From CAWGMT01 sp963823675 (lineage in GTDB: Bacteria; Planctomycetota; Planctomycetia; Isosphaerales; Isosphaeraceae), in NCBI GenBank assembly GCA_963823675.1, contig CAWGMT010000012.1, positions 1,426,001-1,490,000 of the forward strand: DNA of 64,000 nucleotides, given 5' to 3'. Each line of letters starts with the position of its first letter. The stretch's first letter is position 1. The notes below the pieces were generated by a model that saw only the letters and a program-made list of their open reading frames with translations, did no database searches and was not told where the DNA came from. The position numbers and the translations under genes are program-made. Shown here piece after piece: positions 16,962 to 26,174 of this stretch.

Positions 16962-17600
16962 GTGTCGGGCACGAATCCGCTGACCGGCCGAGTCACGATG
17001 AACCGGCAATGGGCCGCGTTTTTCGGCCGCGGATTGGTGCGGACGGTCGAGGATTTCGGTTACCAGGGCGAGCGCCCGACTCATCCGGAACTGCTCGACT
17101 GGCTGGCCGTGTCCCTGGTCGAAGCAGGGTGGTCGATGAAGACGATGCACCGGCTGATCGTCACGAGTGCGACCTACCAGCAATCTTCGCGCCTGACGCC
17201 CTTGCTCTTGGCGAAGGACCCCGAGAACAGGCTGCTGGCCCGCGGTCCCCGCGTCCGGCTGGAGGCCGAGGTGATTCGCGACTCCGTATTGCGGCAAAGC
17301 GGCCTTCTTTGCGAGGCGATCGGCGGCGCGAGCGTCTTTCCGCCGCAGCCGCCCGGCGTCACGACCGAGGGAACGTACGGCGGCCTGGCGTGGAACGTCA
17401 GTCCAGGGCGCGATCGTTATCGGCGCGGATTATACACATTCACCAAGCGAACCGCGCCCTACGCGATGTTCACGACCTTCGACGCGCCGAGCGGCGAGGT
17501 GTGCGTCGCGCGGCGGGACGTTTCCAACTCTCCGCTCCAGGCACTCACACTACTTAACGACGTCGTCTTCGAGGAGGGGCGCAGGCGCTCGGGGCCATGA
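16962..17600 (+). CDS. Cytochrome/DUF1549 protein, part 3 (DUF1553)
   Basis: Continuation of the same gene from about 16935 (RNRLNLARWLVSG). It carries the DUF1553 signature: NPLTGRVTMNRQWAAFFGRG, FGYQGERPTHPELLDWLA, WSMKTMHRLIVTSATYQQSS and RDVSNSPLQALTLLND. The frame breaks near 17578 at GAGGAGGGGCGCAG, where one more G restores VFEEGAQALGAMM. The Met used as the nominal start is internal. Confidence 0.75.
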   Translation: MSGTNPLTGRVTMNRQWAAFFGRGLVRTVEDFGYQGERPTHPELLDWLAVSLVEAGWSMKTMHRLIVTSATYQQSSRLTPLLLAKDPENRLLARGPRVRLEAEVIRDSVLRQSGLLCEAIGGASVFPPQPPGVTTEGTYGGLAWNVSPGRDRYRRGLYTFTKRTAPYAMFTTFDAPSGEVCVARRDVSNSPLQALTLLNDVVFEEGRRRSGP

Positions 17601-17854
17601 TGGCCAGCGCGCCGGGGCCCGTCGAGGAGCGAGCCGTTTCGCTCTTTCGCCGTTGTCTGGCCCGCGCGCCGCGGCCGGATGAGCTCGACTTGCTCGTGCA
17701 CTTCTACCGCAAACAACACGAGCGGTTCGTACACAACGAACTGGACGCCGCCCGGATCGCCGGCGCGGGAACCGGCAACGCCATCGAGCGCGCGCTCTGG
17801 ACGATCGTGGCGCGGGCGATCCTCAACCTGGACGAGGCCGTGACGAAAGGGTAG
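17597..17854 (+). CDS. Cytochrome/DUF1549/DUF1553 protein, part 4 (C-terminus)
   Basis: The last 85 residues of the reconstructed gene (RAVSLFRRCLARAPRPDELD, ALWTIVARAILNLDEAVTKG), the typical DUF1553 ending. The stop lies four bases before the start of the DUF1501 gene, confirming the usual PSCyt-DUF1549-DUF1553 / DUF1501 operon. Confidence 0.7.
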   Translation: MMASAPGPVEERAVSLFRRCLARAPRPDELDLLVHFYRKQHERFVHNELDAARIAGAGTGNAIERALWTIVARAILNLDEAVTKG

Positions 17855-17858
17855 GCCC

Positions 17859-19304
17859 ATGAATCGGCAACAAGCACACGCCCTGAACGTGACCCGCCGC
17901 CATTTCTTCGAGGATTGCGGTGTCGGTGTGGGCAAGATCGCGCTGGGCATGATGCTGGGCGATTCGTGTCGCCGGGCCGCTGGCGCGGGGGCCGTGGACC
18001 CGGAGCGGCCGCTGTCGCCCCAAAAGCCCCATTTCGCGCCCAAGGCCAAGGCCGTGATTCATCTCTTCATGGCCGGCGCGCCCAGCCAGCTCGATCTCTT
18101 CGACTTCAAGCCCGACCTGGCGCGGCTGGAGGGCAAGCCGCTGCCGCCTTCGGTGATCGGCGGCCAGAGGTATGCGTTCATCCGCCCCGACGCCGCCGTG
18201 CTCGGGCCCAGGTTCAAATTCGCCCGCTACGGGCAGTGCGGGGCGCAGCTCTCGGAGATGCTGCCCCACCTGGCCGGCGTCGTCGATGATCTCTGCATCA
18301 TCAAGTCGGTCCGCACCGACCAGTTCAATCACGCCCCTGCCCAGATCTTTCTCAACACGGGGTTCTCGCAGCCCGGCCGGCCGAGCCTCGGGTCCTGGGT
18401 CGTGTATGGACTGGGCTCCGAGTCGCAAGACTTGCCGGCCTTCGTCGTCATGTCCACGGGCAGCGGGATTAGCGGCGGCGCCGCTAACTGGTCGAGCGGG
18501 TTCTTGCCGACTTATTATACAGGCGTCCGCCTGCGCAATCAGGGAGACCCGATCCTGGACGTATCGAGCCCGCCCGGCGTCGATGCGCGGCTCCAGCGCG
18601 ACTCGCTCGACCTCGTCGGCTCGCTCAATCGCCGCGAGCTTCAAGCGGTCGGCGACCCCGAAATCGCCACGCGAATCGCCGCCTATGAGATGGCGTTCCG
18701 GCTCCAGACCTCCGCGCCCGAGCTGATGGACCTGCGCAGCGAGGGCAAGGAAACGCTCGATCTTTATGGCGCCGATCCAGACAAACCCTCATTCGCCCGG
18801 GCCTGTCTCCTGGCGCGGCGCCTGATCGAGCGGGGCGTGCGGTTCGTCAATATTTACCACGAAGGATGGGACGCGCACACAGATGTTTCGGGCAACCTCA
18901 AGACCAACTGCGGAGCCACCGATCAGGCTGCCGCCGCGCTCGTCAAGGACCTCAAGCGGCGTGGGCTCCTGGAGGAAACCCTGGTGATCTGGGGCGGTGA
19001 ATTCGGCCGGACGCCGATGGTCGAGAGCAACCGCGCGCTCGGCCGCAGCCTGGGCCGCGACCATCACCCGCAGGCATTCACGATGTGGCTGGCCGGCGGC
19101 GGCAGCAAGCCCGGGCTGACCTATGGAGCCACCGACGACCTCGGCTTCCACGTCGCCCAGCACCCCGTGCACGTCTACGATCTCCAGGCGACGATCCTCC
19201 ATCTTCTCGGCTTTGACCACGAGAAGCTCACGTTCCACCACGCGGGGCGAGATTTCCGCCTTACCGACGTGCACGGAACGCTCGTCAAAGACCTGATCAC
19301 GTGA
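17859..19304 (+). CDS. DUF1501 protein (sulfatase-like fold, exported)
   Basis: 481 residues. The N-terminus has a twin-arginine-type export signal (NVTRRHFFEDCGVGVGKIALG). DUF1501 motifs are complete: KAVIHLFMAGAPSQLDLFDFKP, NHAPAQIFLNTG, GRPSLGSWVVYGLG, LARRLIERGVRFVNIYHEGWDAH, LVIWGGEFGRTPMVE, GRDHHPQAFTMWLAGGG and a C-terminal YDLQATILHLLG. The family belongs to the alkaline phosphatase/sulfatase-like superfamily, and in planctomycetes it nearly always follows a DUF1549/DUF1553 cytochrome gene, as here. Substrate unknown. Unlike the upstream gene, it is uninterrupted. Confidence 0.88.
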   Translation: MNRQQAHALNVTRRHFFEDCGVGVGKIALGMMLGDSCRRAAGAGAVDPERPLSPQKPHFAPKAKAVIHLFMAGAPSQLDLFDFKPDLARLEGKPLPPSVIGGQRYAFIRPDAAVLGPRFKFARYGQCGAQLSEMLPHLAGVVDDLCIIKSVRTDQFNHAPAQIFLNTGFSQPGRPSLGSWVVYGLGSESQDLPAFVVMSTGSGISGGAANWSSGFLPTYYTGVRLRNQGDPILDVSSPPGVDARLQRDSLDLVGSLNRRELQAVGDPEIATRIAAYEMAFRLQTSAPELMDLRSEGKETLDLYGADPDKPSFARACLLARRLIERGVRFVNIYHEGWDAHTDVSGNLKTNCGATDQAAAALVKDLKRRGLLEETLVIWGGEFGRTPMVESNRALGRSLGRDHHPQAFTMWLAGGGSKPGLTYGATDDLGFHVAQHPVHVYDLQATILHLLGFDHEKLTFHHAGRDFRLTDVHGTLVKDLIT

Positions 19305-19330
19305 GGAGTAGATTTCTCTTCGCGGGATAC

Positions 19331-20755
19331 TCAGTGGCCCGCCTGAGGGTGGAAGCCGACGGCAGCAACCTTCTTGCTGGGCGGCGTCAACGCGTCGCGA
19401 GGGTTGGGCGCCTTGCCGTCGGGGCCCGGAGGCAATGTGGGCAGGAGTTCATCAAGTTTCCTCGTCTCGCCGGTCAGTGCTTTCATGAAGGCCAGCACGT
19501 CGCCCTTTTCCTGAGAGGTCAGCTCGAGCTTCTTCATGTCCGTGTCGAGCGATGGATTGGGGTTGCCGCCCTTGTCGTAATGCTCGATGACTTGCTCGAG
19601 CGTGGCCAGGCTGCCGTCGTGCATGTAGGGAGCGGTCTTCTCGATGTCGCGCAGAGTTGGCGTTTTGAAGGCGCCCAAGTCGGCGTCGAGCTTGGCACCG
19701 ATCGGGTCGATCTTCCAGCGCCCCAGGTCGGCGAACTTGCCGGTTTTCTCGTCCCACCCGATTCCCAAGTTATGGAACTGCTCGTCGGTGAAGTTGAATC
19801 CCACGTGGCAAAGCGAGCACTTGGCCTTCTGGCGGACGACGCCGGGTTTGAAATCATCGTCCGAGTTGAGCGTCAACCCGAAGAGGACCTGCCCGCGCTT
19901 TTCGCTGTCCGAGAGTGCCTTGTTGTCGCCGGCGTTGTACTTGTCATAGCGAGAATTGCCCGACAGAGCGGCGACTCGTTCGAATGTCGCGATCGCCTTG
20001 GCCATGCCGTCGAGCGTGACATCCGTGCCGAAGACCTTTTGGAACTGCTCGCGGTATCCCGCGATCTTGCGGAGCCGCTCGACGATCTGCGGGTAGGTTT
20101 GCTTACCCATCTCGACCGGGTTCTGGATCGGTCCCTGGGCCTGGCCTTCCAGCGAGGGGGCGCGCCCGTCCCAAAACATCGTCTTGCCGTACGTCGTATT
20201 GAGGACCGAGGGAGCGCTGCGGCCTCCGGTCTGGCCGGCGATTCCGATCGAGACCGGCATCCCGTCGGTCCAGCCCTTCACCGGATTGTGGCAGGTCGCA
20301 CAGCTCACGGTCCCATCCAGGGAGATCCTGGCATCGAAGTAGAGCTGGCGGCCCAGCTCGTACTTTCCCTTGGTCAGCGGATTGGCCGCGGGAACATAGA
20401 TTTTGGGCGTGAGCGGCTGGAGCCCGGCGGGAACAGTGACATTCAGCGGCTCATCCTTGATCAGCGCGGTGTTCGCCGCCATCCAGAAGGGATCCGATTC
20501 CGTCGGGCCATGGCTCGCGTCAGGGCCGGTGACCTCTTCCTTGACGGCTTCAGCTAACTGTTTGGTATCAACCGCCCGGGCCTTCTTGGTCAACTGGGCC
20601 ATTGCGGGCTTGCCCGGTTCGTTCTGACTGGCACCCGGCACGCTTGTAAATGGCGCGGCTGCTTTGCGCGGGATTGTGCGAGGTCCCTGAACCTCGCCGG
20701 TACATCCGGTACTTGCCAGCAGGCCGGCAAGCAGCAATCGCGTCCAGCGGTTCAT
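19331..20755 (-). CDS. Di-haem cytochrome c peroxidase family lipoprotein
   Basis: 474 residues. A lipoprotein-type signal (MNRWTRLLLAGLLASTGC) predicts envelope anchoring. Two c-type haem motifs are present, CATCH at about residue 153 and CSLCH at about residue 316, in the CcpA/MauG arrangement (GRQLYFDARISLDGTVSCATCH; LNTTYGKTMFWDGRA; KRGQVLFGLTLNS; FKTPTLRDIEKTAPYMHDGS). It probably reduces peroxide or carries out an oxidative modification. Its gene follows the ferredoxin gene by 44 bases on the same strand and converges with the DUF1501 gene 26 bases away. The extended Lys/Ala/Pro-rich N-terminal linker is typical for envelope-tethered forms. Confidence 0.85.
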   Translation of the reverse strand: MNRWTRLLLAGLLASTGCTGEVQGPRTIPRKAAAPFTSVPGASQNEPGKPAMAQLTKKARAVDTKQLAEAVKEEVTGPDASHGPTESDPFWMAANTALIKDEPLNVTVPAGLQPLTPKIYVPAANPLTKGKYELGRQLYFDARISLDGTVSCATCHNPVKGWTDGMPVSIGIAGQTGGRSAPSVLNTTYGKTMFWDGRAPSLEGQAQGPIQNPVEMGKQTYPQIVERLRKIAGYREQFQKVFGTDVTLDGMAKAIATFERVAALSGNSRYDKYNAGDNKALSDSEKRGQVLFGLTLNSDDDFKPGVVRQKAKCSLCHVGFNFTDEQFHNLGIGWDEKTGKFADLGRWKIDPIGAKLDADLGAFKTPTLRDIEKTAPYMHDGSLATLEQVIEHYDKGGNPNPSLDTDMKKLELTSQEKGDVLAFMKALTGETRKLDELLPTLPPGPDGKAPNPRDALTPPSKKVAAVGFHPQAGH

Positions 20756-20799
20756 CCCAGCTCTCCGTTGTCGATGAGGAAATCAGAGCGCCGATTGGC

Positions 20800-21171
20800 T
20801 CACTTCTTCTTCGCGACCAGGCCCTCGGCATTCCGCTGGGCGGCCTCGACCAGCTTGTCCCAGTTCTCGTCAACATATTCCGGGGGCCCGCCCTTGAGCG
20901 CAACGTGGTAGGCGACATCCAGCGTGTCGACCATGTCGATGGCGTCCCAGGGGCAAACCTGGGCACAATGCTTGCAGCCAATGCAGCGATCGAGGACGAC
21001 TTCGCACCACGTCTGCAGGCAGGCGTGATCATCTCCCGGCACCTTGTCGATACAATCCACCGGGCAGACCTCGATGCACGCCTCACAGCCGGTGCAACCG
21101 TCCGCATGGATAACCGCCAGGATCTTGGGAATAACTTTCCGAGGCTTACCAGCAAGGGAGGCTGCGGCCAT
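20800..21171 (-). CDS. 2[4Fe-4S] ferredoxin
   Basis: 123 residues with two clear iron-sulfur motifs, CTGCEACIEVCPVDCI at about residues 26-41 and CIGCKHCAQVCPWDAI at about 63-78, separated by an insertion rich in Cys and acidic residues (HACLQTWCEVVLDRC). The extra Cys residues make a modified or additional cluster possible, but this is speculative. Small cytosolic electron carrier. It precedes the cytochrome c peroxidase gene and may be cotranscribed with it, although the two proteins would act on opposite sides of the membrane. Confidence 0.85.
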   Translation of the reverse strand: MAAASLAGKPRKVIPKILAVIHADGCTGCEACIEVCPVDCIDKVPGDDHACLQTWCEVVLDRCIGCKHCAQVCPWDAIDMVDTLDVAYHVALKGGPPEYVDENWDKLVEAAQRNAEGLVAKKK

Positions 21172-21275
21172 AAGCTCATTTTCCGGGGGTTAAACGTTCT
21201 TCGACCAGCTATCATTATCGTTTTTTCTGGCCAGAGGGTCAAGGATACTGCATACTGGAAATCAGGAGAATCGCG

Positions 21276-21695
21276 ATGAAACAGTTGCCCCGGACCGGTC
21301 TGACCGGCGAGCTCCAGATCACGGTCGGTCCCGAGAACCGGATCAGTTTTGCGGACGAGCACATGCCGGCCGTGCTCGCGACGCCGTGGCTGGTCGGCTA
21401 CCTCGAGTCGACTGCGCGCGATGCCATCGCTCCCTGTCTGGCGGCGAACGAGCGAAGCGTCGGCGCCTTTATCGAGCTCGAGCACCTGGCGCCCGCTCCT
21501 GAGGGTTTTCGCGTGACTTGCCGGGCTCGAGTGATCCACGTCGACGCCGCAGTGATCACGTTTCAAGTCGAGGCTCACGACGGGGTTGAGCCGATCGCGC
21601 GAGGAATCCACCGCAGACGCGTGATCGACGTCGAGCGTTTCGCCCGCCGGGTTAAGAAAAAGCAAGCAGCCGGCGACAAGCGGTCCGTCCGATGA
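21276..21695 (+). CDS. Hotdog-fold thioesterase, FlK-like
   Basis: 139 residues with CAGGAG seven bases before the ATG. The sequence FADEHMPAVLATPWLVGYLESTARDAI and SVGAFIELEHLAPAPEGFRVTCRARVIHVD match the fluoroacetyl-CoA thioesterase-like hotdog family: a catalytic Glu in YLE-T and a conserved His in the LEHLAP segment. The C-terminus is very basic (RRVKKKQAAGDKRSVR). It probably hydrolyses a small acyl-CoA; the actual substrate is unknown. Confidence 0.75.
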   Translation: MKQLPRTGLTGELQITVGPENRISFADEHMPAVLATPWLVGYLESTARDAIAPCLAANERSVGAFIELEHLAPAPEGFRVTCRARVIHVDAAVITFQVEAHDGVEPIARGIHRRRVIDVERFARRVKKKQAAGDKRSVR

Positions 21696-22020
21696 GACGC
21701 AGCGGTCCATCACTGAGCATTTCGCGAATACGGCAACTGCTTGGCAAGCGCACGCACGCCGGGCACGGAGCCCCGGCCCACTGGGGAACAATGCGTGTCG
21801 CCTTTCGCTCCGCGAAAGGGCTTTCTTTCGCGGCGCGAAAGACGACTCTCCGGTAGCTTATTTTTGCCCAGATCCCCAACGCGGCATAGCCGCAACCAAC
21901 AGATCGCGGGACAGAGCCCCCACGTGCAGCGGCGCAGCAGCACGTGCTTTTGTAGGAGCCGGCTCCGCCTGGCGATCGCAGAGATGCGCGCATCTTGCGT
22001 GGAAGTTCAGCGGAAAGAAT
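21696..22020. other. Intergenic region with palindromes
   Basis: No gene in 325 bases. Several GC-rich inverted repeats are seen, among them the perfect 12-base palindrome GGAGCCGGCTCC at 21956-21967 and a CTTTCGC...GCGAAAG pair between about 21801 and 21840. These look like dispersed palindromic elements; the second could also act as a terminator between the two convergent genes. Confidence 0.4.
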
Positions 22021-23553
22021 TTAATGGCCGTGTTCGTGCGACGATGTCGCCGCCGCATGCGCCTCGGCCTCCTCGGGAGCTTCGGTCCGCGCGGCCGGCG
22101 AGCCATTGCTGGCCGACACTCGCGGAATGAAGCCATAAAACAGCCGAAGGGCAGTCTGAATGTAGCCCCTGCCGAGCAGCCGGCTTTCCTGGAACTGGTT
22201 GGCCAGATGGCGGGCCACGGCGGCGTAGGAGGGATAAACGGGCATGGCCGCCGCGATGTCGCTCAAGCCGATGCCGCTTTCAAGGGCCAGCACAAACTCC
22301 TGAACGATCATCGCGGCCTCGGCGCCGACAATCGTCGCACCCAGGATCTTGCCCGATGGCGTGGCGACCACCTTGGCAAAGCCGTCGGTCCGGCCGTCGA
22401 TAATGGCTCGATCGATCTGGCCGAAATCGACTCGAAAAACGCGGATCGAACGCCCCTCCGAGAGCGCCTGACGCTCCGAAATCCCCACCGAGGCCACCTC
22501 GGGATCGACGAACGTGGCCCAGGGCAGCGCGCCATAATCGATTTTCTTGCGCAGCCGCAGAACCGCGTTCTGAAACACGATCGCCGCTTCCCGCTCGGCA
22601 ACGTGGGTGTAGGGATGGCGCAAGAGGACATCCCCGAGGGCAAAGACGCGAGTTGAGTGCGTTTGCAGGCAGTCGTCCACTTCGATTCCACGATGGGCGT
22701 CGCCGTGGACGCCCACCGCATCCAGGTTCATTCCCTCGACATTCGCCAGCCGGCCGGTGGCAACCAGAATATCGCTGCCGGAAATCTCGCCCGCCCGCTC
22801 GGGACCGCCCGAGGTCTCACGATACTTGCAGACTTTCCGGCCGTCGCGCAGCTCAACCTTGGTAATTTCGACGCCGAGCGTGAACGAGATCCCCTCGGCC
22901 GCCAGCGCCTTCATGACGAATTCGGACGCCTCGGGCTCATCGCGCTCCAGGATTCGATCCGCCGCCGCCACGACAGTCACCCTCGATCCGAGCCGGGCGA
23001 AGCACTGGGCAAATTCGAGGCCAGCCGGCTCGGTACCCACGACGATGAGGTGCTCGGGCACCGATGTGAGGGCCCAGATCCGGGAATTGTCGAGGCAGCC
23101 CGCCTCGGCCAGCCCGGGAATCTCGGGAACGAGCGGCCGCGAACCGGTGGCGATCACGAACCGCTGTCCGTTCACCGGCTTGTCGTCGACCCGGACCGTG
23201 TCGTAGGCGTCGAACGCAGCCGATCCATGGTATACTTCGATCCCTTTCTGCTTGAGCGCTTCTGCCGAATCGCGCTGCCCGAAGTCGTTGACGACGGCTC
23301 GAATATGGCCCATCACTCCAGGTAGGTTGACCTGAACAGGTCCACATCTCACCCCCGTTTTCTCGGCGCCTTTGATCGCGTGCACCAGCTTGGCCGCCTG
23401 GATTAGCCCCTTGCTCGGAACCCCGGCGGCAACCATCGACCCGCCTCCCAGCCGATGCTTTTCGATCAAGGCAACCTTGGCGCCGACTCTGGCCGCGGCC
23501 TCTGCCACGCACAACCCGCCCGCACCGCCGCCGATCACGACTAAGTTATACAT
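22021..23553 (-). CDS. FAD pyridine-nucleotide oxidoreductase lacking the redox disulfide
   Basis: 510 residues of the dihydrolipoyl dehydrogenase/mercuric reductase family. The FAD-binding N-terminus (NLVVIGGGAGGLCVAEAAARVG), NAD(P) site (HLIVVGTEPAGLEFAQ), second FAD site (STRVFALGDVLLRHPYTHVA) and dimerisation domain (ATFVDPEVASVGIS) are present. However, the usual CxxxxC disulfide is replaced: GGGSMVAAGVPSK has Ser and Gly where the two Cys normally lie. The C-terminal His-Glu pair is also altered (MPVYPSYAAVARH). A His-rich tail (SSHEHGH) ends the protein. It should bind FAD and NAD(P)H but cannot do classical dithiol chemistry; quinone, metal or NADH-oxidase activity is an inference. 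Confidence 0.8.
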   Translation of the reverse strand: MYNLVVIGGGAGGLCVAEAAARVGAKVALIEKHRLGGGSMVAAGVPSKGLIQAAKLVHAIKGAEKTGVRCGPVQVNLPGVMGHIRAVVNDFGQRDSAEALKQKGIEVYHGSAAFDAYDTVRVDDKPVNGQRFVIATGSRPLVPEIPGLAEAGCLDNSRIWALTSVPEHLIVVGTEPAGLEFAQCFARLGSRVTVVAAADRILERDEPEASEFVMKALAAEGISFTLGVEITKVELRDGRKVCKYRETSGGPERAGEISGSDILVATGRLANVEGMNLDAVGVHGDAHRGIEVDDCLQTHSTRVFALGDVLLRHPYTHVAEREAAIVFQNAVLRLRKKIDYGALPWATFVDPEVASVGISERQALSEGRSIRVFRVDFGQIDRAIIDGRTDGFAKVVATPSGKILGATIVGAEAAMIVQEFVLALESGIGLSDIAAAMPVYPSYAAVARHLANQFQESRLLGRGYIQTALRLFYGFIPRVSASNGSPAARTEAPEEAEAHAAATSSHEHGH

Positions 23554-23689
23554 TGCCCGTTCTCGATCCCATCACAGAAGAATTCGCCCAGTCGCCCGTT
23601 CTTCGCGAACAAAGATCGCGAATAACCCAATAGCTTGTCGCGAGTTGGCACTATACACTCTCATTTCGCAACTGAATAGTTCCGAGTGG

Positions 23690-23724
23690 TCCTTGGTCCT
23701 TTGTCCTTTGTCCTTTGCCTTGGT
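23690..23724. repeat. Short tandem repeat (TCCTTTG units)
   Basis: Tandem seven-base units (TCCTTTG) with variants, about five copies, in the 224-base gap between divergent genes. No clear promoter is visible in the same gap. Confidence 0.6.
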
Positions 23725-23777
23725 CGTTCGTAGTTTGCCCTTGGTCCGGATTCCATTGCGGAAAGTGAATACCGAGC

Positions 23778-25322
23778 ATGCCCAGGCGAGTGGCAGTTTT
23801 CTGGCCCGGAGATTACCGTGCCAAGCCCAACGAGTGGGCTCTGGAACAGTCGCGGGAGGCTACGGAGCGGCTGATCGCCGCGCTGCGCAAACTCGGGCAA
23901 ACGCCCTACCTCGTCGAAGGTTACTTGACCCGGCCCGACGAGGCGATCGCCAGGCTCGGCCCAATCGACGACCCGATGATCGGGCTGTTCGTCCACTGGA
24001 CCTACGCGCCGCATACGGTCGATGGCGTCGTCGGCAAGGACAATCCGCTACTCCTGGCCTCCAACTTCTCCGGCACTTGGCCGGGACTGGTCGCGCTCTT
24101 GAACACAGGCGCCTCGCTGGCGAGCGTGGGCCGGCCGGCCTCCCGGATCTGGACCAGCCAGACCGACTGGACCGCGGACGCCCCGTTCATGGAACGACTC
24201 GACCAGTGGTGCCAGAGCGGCCGGATCGACTACTCGACAGCCGAAATCCACGCCGCTCCTGCGCTCGACGCCACCTCGATTCCTGCCGCCAAAGCGGTGC
24301 TCGACGGCATCCGCCGCCAGCGTGTTCTGGCACTCATGCTCGGCGATACGTCCATGGGCATGATCAACGGCTACTTCGGCCCGCGCTTGCTCTACCCGAT
24401 CGGCTTCAGCGAGCACAAAGTCGACCAGGCCTGGCTGATCGAGCGCACCCGCACGGTCAGCGACGCGCGCGTCGACGACGCGTTCCGGTTCGTAGAGGAC
24501 AAGGGTGTCGCCTTTCACTGGAAGGAGGGCGGCGCCCTTGACTTTACCCCGGAGGCGACCCGCGAACAGGTTCGCGGATATCTCGCCGTCCTCGACCTGC
24601 TCGACGAGTTCAAGGCCGACTGCCTTGGCTGGCAGTACCAGCTCGGACTGCTCAAGCTCCTGCCGCCGAGCGACTTCGCCGAGGGCCTTTTCAATTCGCA
24701 CGCCCGGCCCGAAGGCAACGGCCATGTCGTCATCACCAGCACCGAGGCCGATCAGGGCAACCTGGTCCCCATGGAGCTCATGAAGCGTGTTCTCGAAGCC
24801 AGGGGCATGCCCGGCGCGGTCATGTTCCACGATGTTCGCTGGGGCGCCGAGCACGACGGCCGGTTCCTCTGGGTTCTCCTGAACTCCGGGAGCTGCGGCG
24901 CTTATGCCTTCAATCACGACGTCACGAGCCTGGCCGGGGTTCACAGCTACCGTCAGCCGGCCGGTTACTTCCCCGTCGCCGGCGGAACGTTCGCCGGCGT
25001 CAGCCTGCCGGGCCCGATCACCTGGGCACGAGCGTGGATTGACCACAACGGCAAGCTGGTGATGGACCTGGGACGCGGCCAGTCCGTCGAGCTGCCGGAG
25101 GATGTCCGCGAGAGCTGGTGGCGCGGCACGACGCGACAGTGGCCCTTCATGGCGGCCGACCTCGGCTGCAAGGTGGAAACCGTCATGGCGCACTACATGA
25201 GCAATCACATCGCCGTGGCGTACGGCGACATCTTCGATGAAATGGTCGCGCTGTCGCGCAGCCTCGGCTTCACGGTCCGCGTCCTCTCGTCACAAAAAGT
25301 CGTAGACTCTAGTATAAAGTAA
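23778..25322 (+). CDS. L-fucose/L-arabinose isomerase family protein
   Basis: 514 residues. The fold of the fucose/arabinose isomerase family is indicated by AVFWPGDYRAKPNEWALEQS, a mid-section with TSMGMINGYFGP and GFSEHKVDQAWLIERT, and a C-terminal region with GLLKLLPPSDFAEGLFNSH, ITSTEADQGNLVPMELMKRVL and FHDVRWGAEHDGRFLWVLLNSGSCGAY. The acidic and His residues that bind the catalytic metal are plausible in these blocks (Glu of STEAD, His of FHDVRW). Cytosolic, presumed aldose-ketose isomerisation; the exact sugar is not readable. Confidence 0.75.
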   Translation: MPRRVAVFWPGDYRAKPNEWALEQSREATERLIAALRKLGQTPYLVEGYLTRPDEAIARLGPIDDPMIGLFVHWTYAPHTVDGVVGKDNPLLLASNFSGTWPGLVALLNTGASLASVGRPASRIWTSQTDWTADAPFMERLDQWCQSGRIDYSTAEIHAAPALDATSIPAAKAVLDGIRRQRVLALMLGDTSMGMINGYFGPRLLYPIGFSEHKVDQAWLIERTRTVSDARVDDAFRFVEDKGVAFHWKEGGALDFTPEATREQVRGYLAVLDLLDEFKADCLGWQYQLGLLKLLPPSDFAEGLFNSHARPEGNGHVVITSTEADQGNLVPMELMKRVLEARGMPGAVMFHDVRWGAEHDGRFLWVLLNSGSCGAYAFNHDVTSLAGVHSYRQPAGYFPVAGGTFAGVSLPGPITWARAWIDHNGKLVMDLGRGQSVELPEDVRESWWRGTTRQWPFMAADLGCKVETVMAHYMSNHIAVAYGDIFDEMVALSRSLGFTVRVLSSQKVVDSSIK

Positions 25323-25397
25323 ACCGACCGCTTCTCTCCGAACCTGCCAGGTGCTAAACTCGGAAGCTGGGGACCGAATTCCTTAGACGAGGCCCGC

Positions 25398-26174
25398 GTG
25401 AGAACATCGGCCATGGAAGCCGTGGTCATCGCCGCCGGCAGCGGACGGACCGTTCGCGGAGGGCGCATCCAGGGCGAGCGCCCGCGTCGCATACCGTCGG
25501 CCGCGCTCTTATCGGGAGCTCTGTTCATAGGGCTCATGCTTGTCCTCTGCGATCAGGACGAAGCCCGAGGCCAGGTGCAGGGAACGCCCGGCACTCAGTC
25601 TGGCGCTGGTGCGCGCGGGCGAACGATCCTGGCGCGTGCTCCCATCGGGCCGCCCCGTCCGCATGTGCGAGATAGCTCTGGCACCGCCTCCAGCGCCAAA
25701 GATACGGCCCCGCCGGATCGGCCGGCGCCCGTCGCGAAGCCCACGATTCCGCCGGCCCCGGCGAGTTCCAACCAGAAACGGTTCAAGGTTCGCGACAAGT
25801 TCAATCGCCTCGTGGTGGCGCGGCTGCACGGCCAGCTTGGCGACAAGACCGCGGTCGTGTTGCCGGACGGCCAGCTCGGCTTTACCACCATGCACGTCTC
25901 CACCGACGAGCCCTTCCGGCCGGCGTCGGCCGACGAGGTCGCATCGCTTTTGCATCAGGGCCCTTATGCGGGTTACCTGCTGCTCAAAACCGACCATTAC
26001 CTGATCTTCTACCAGTCGAGCCTGGCCTTTGCTCAAGACAGCGGACGATTGCTCGAAGAGGTTTATCGCGGAGTCATCGAAGCGTTCGCCCGCAACGGGA
26101 TTCCCGTGCACAAGTCCGAGTTTCCCTTGGTCGCGGTGATCTATGCGACCGACCACGATTTCCGCGCCACATGA
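25398..26174 (+). CDS. DUF1570 metalloprotease-like protein, part 1
   Basis: GTG start. A signal or anchor segment (SAALLSGALFIGLMLVL) is followed by a Pro-rich linker and a domain reading YAGYLLLKTDHYLIFYQSSLAFAQDSGRLLEEVY. The frame stops at 26174, but GATTTCCGCGCCACATGAAG with one more C continues as HDFRAHMKLDPQVRAYYEF into the next fragment, so this is one gene of about 545 residues. DUF1570 proteins are exported planctomycete proteins with an HExxH-type zinc site. Confidence 0.75.
   Translation: MRTSAMEAVVIAAGSGRTVRGGRIQGERPRRIPSAALLSGALFIGLMLVLCDQDEARGQVQGTPGTQSGAGARGRTILARAPIGPPRPHVRDSSGTASSAKDTAPPDRPAPVAKPTIPPAPASSNQKRFKVRDKFNRLVVARLHGQLGDKTAVVLPDGQLGFTTMHVSTDEPFRPASADEVASLLHQGPYAGYLLLKTDHYLIFYQSSLAFAQDSGRLLEEVYRGVIEAFARNGIPVHKSEFPLVAVIYATDHDFRAT

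Noticed and set aside
19301..20557. 418-codon plus-strand open frame
   Set aside because: Antisense to the cytochrome c peroxidase gene, whose haem motifs and signal peptide make the minus strand the coding one.
26168..26174. ATGA translational coupling between two separate DUF1570 genes
   Set aside because: Homology to one protein runs straight across the overlap, and a single missing C explains it; coupling is not needed.
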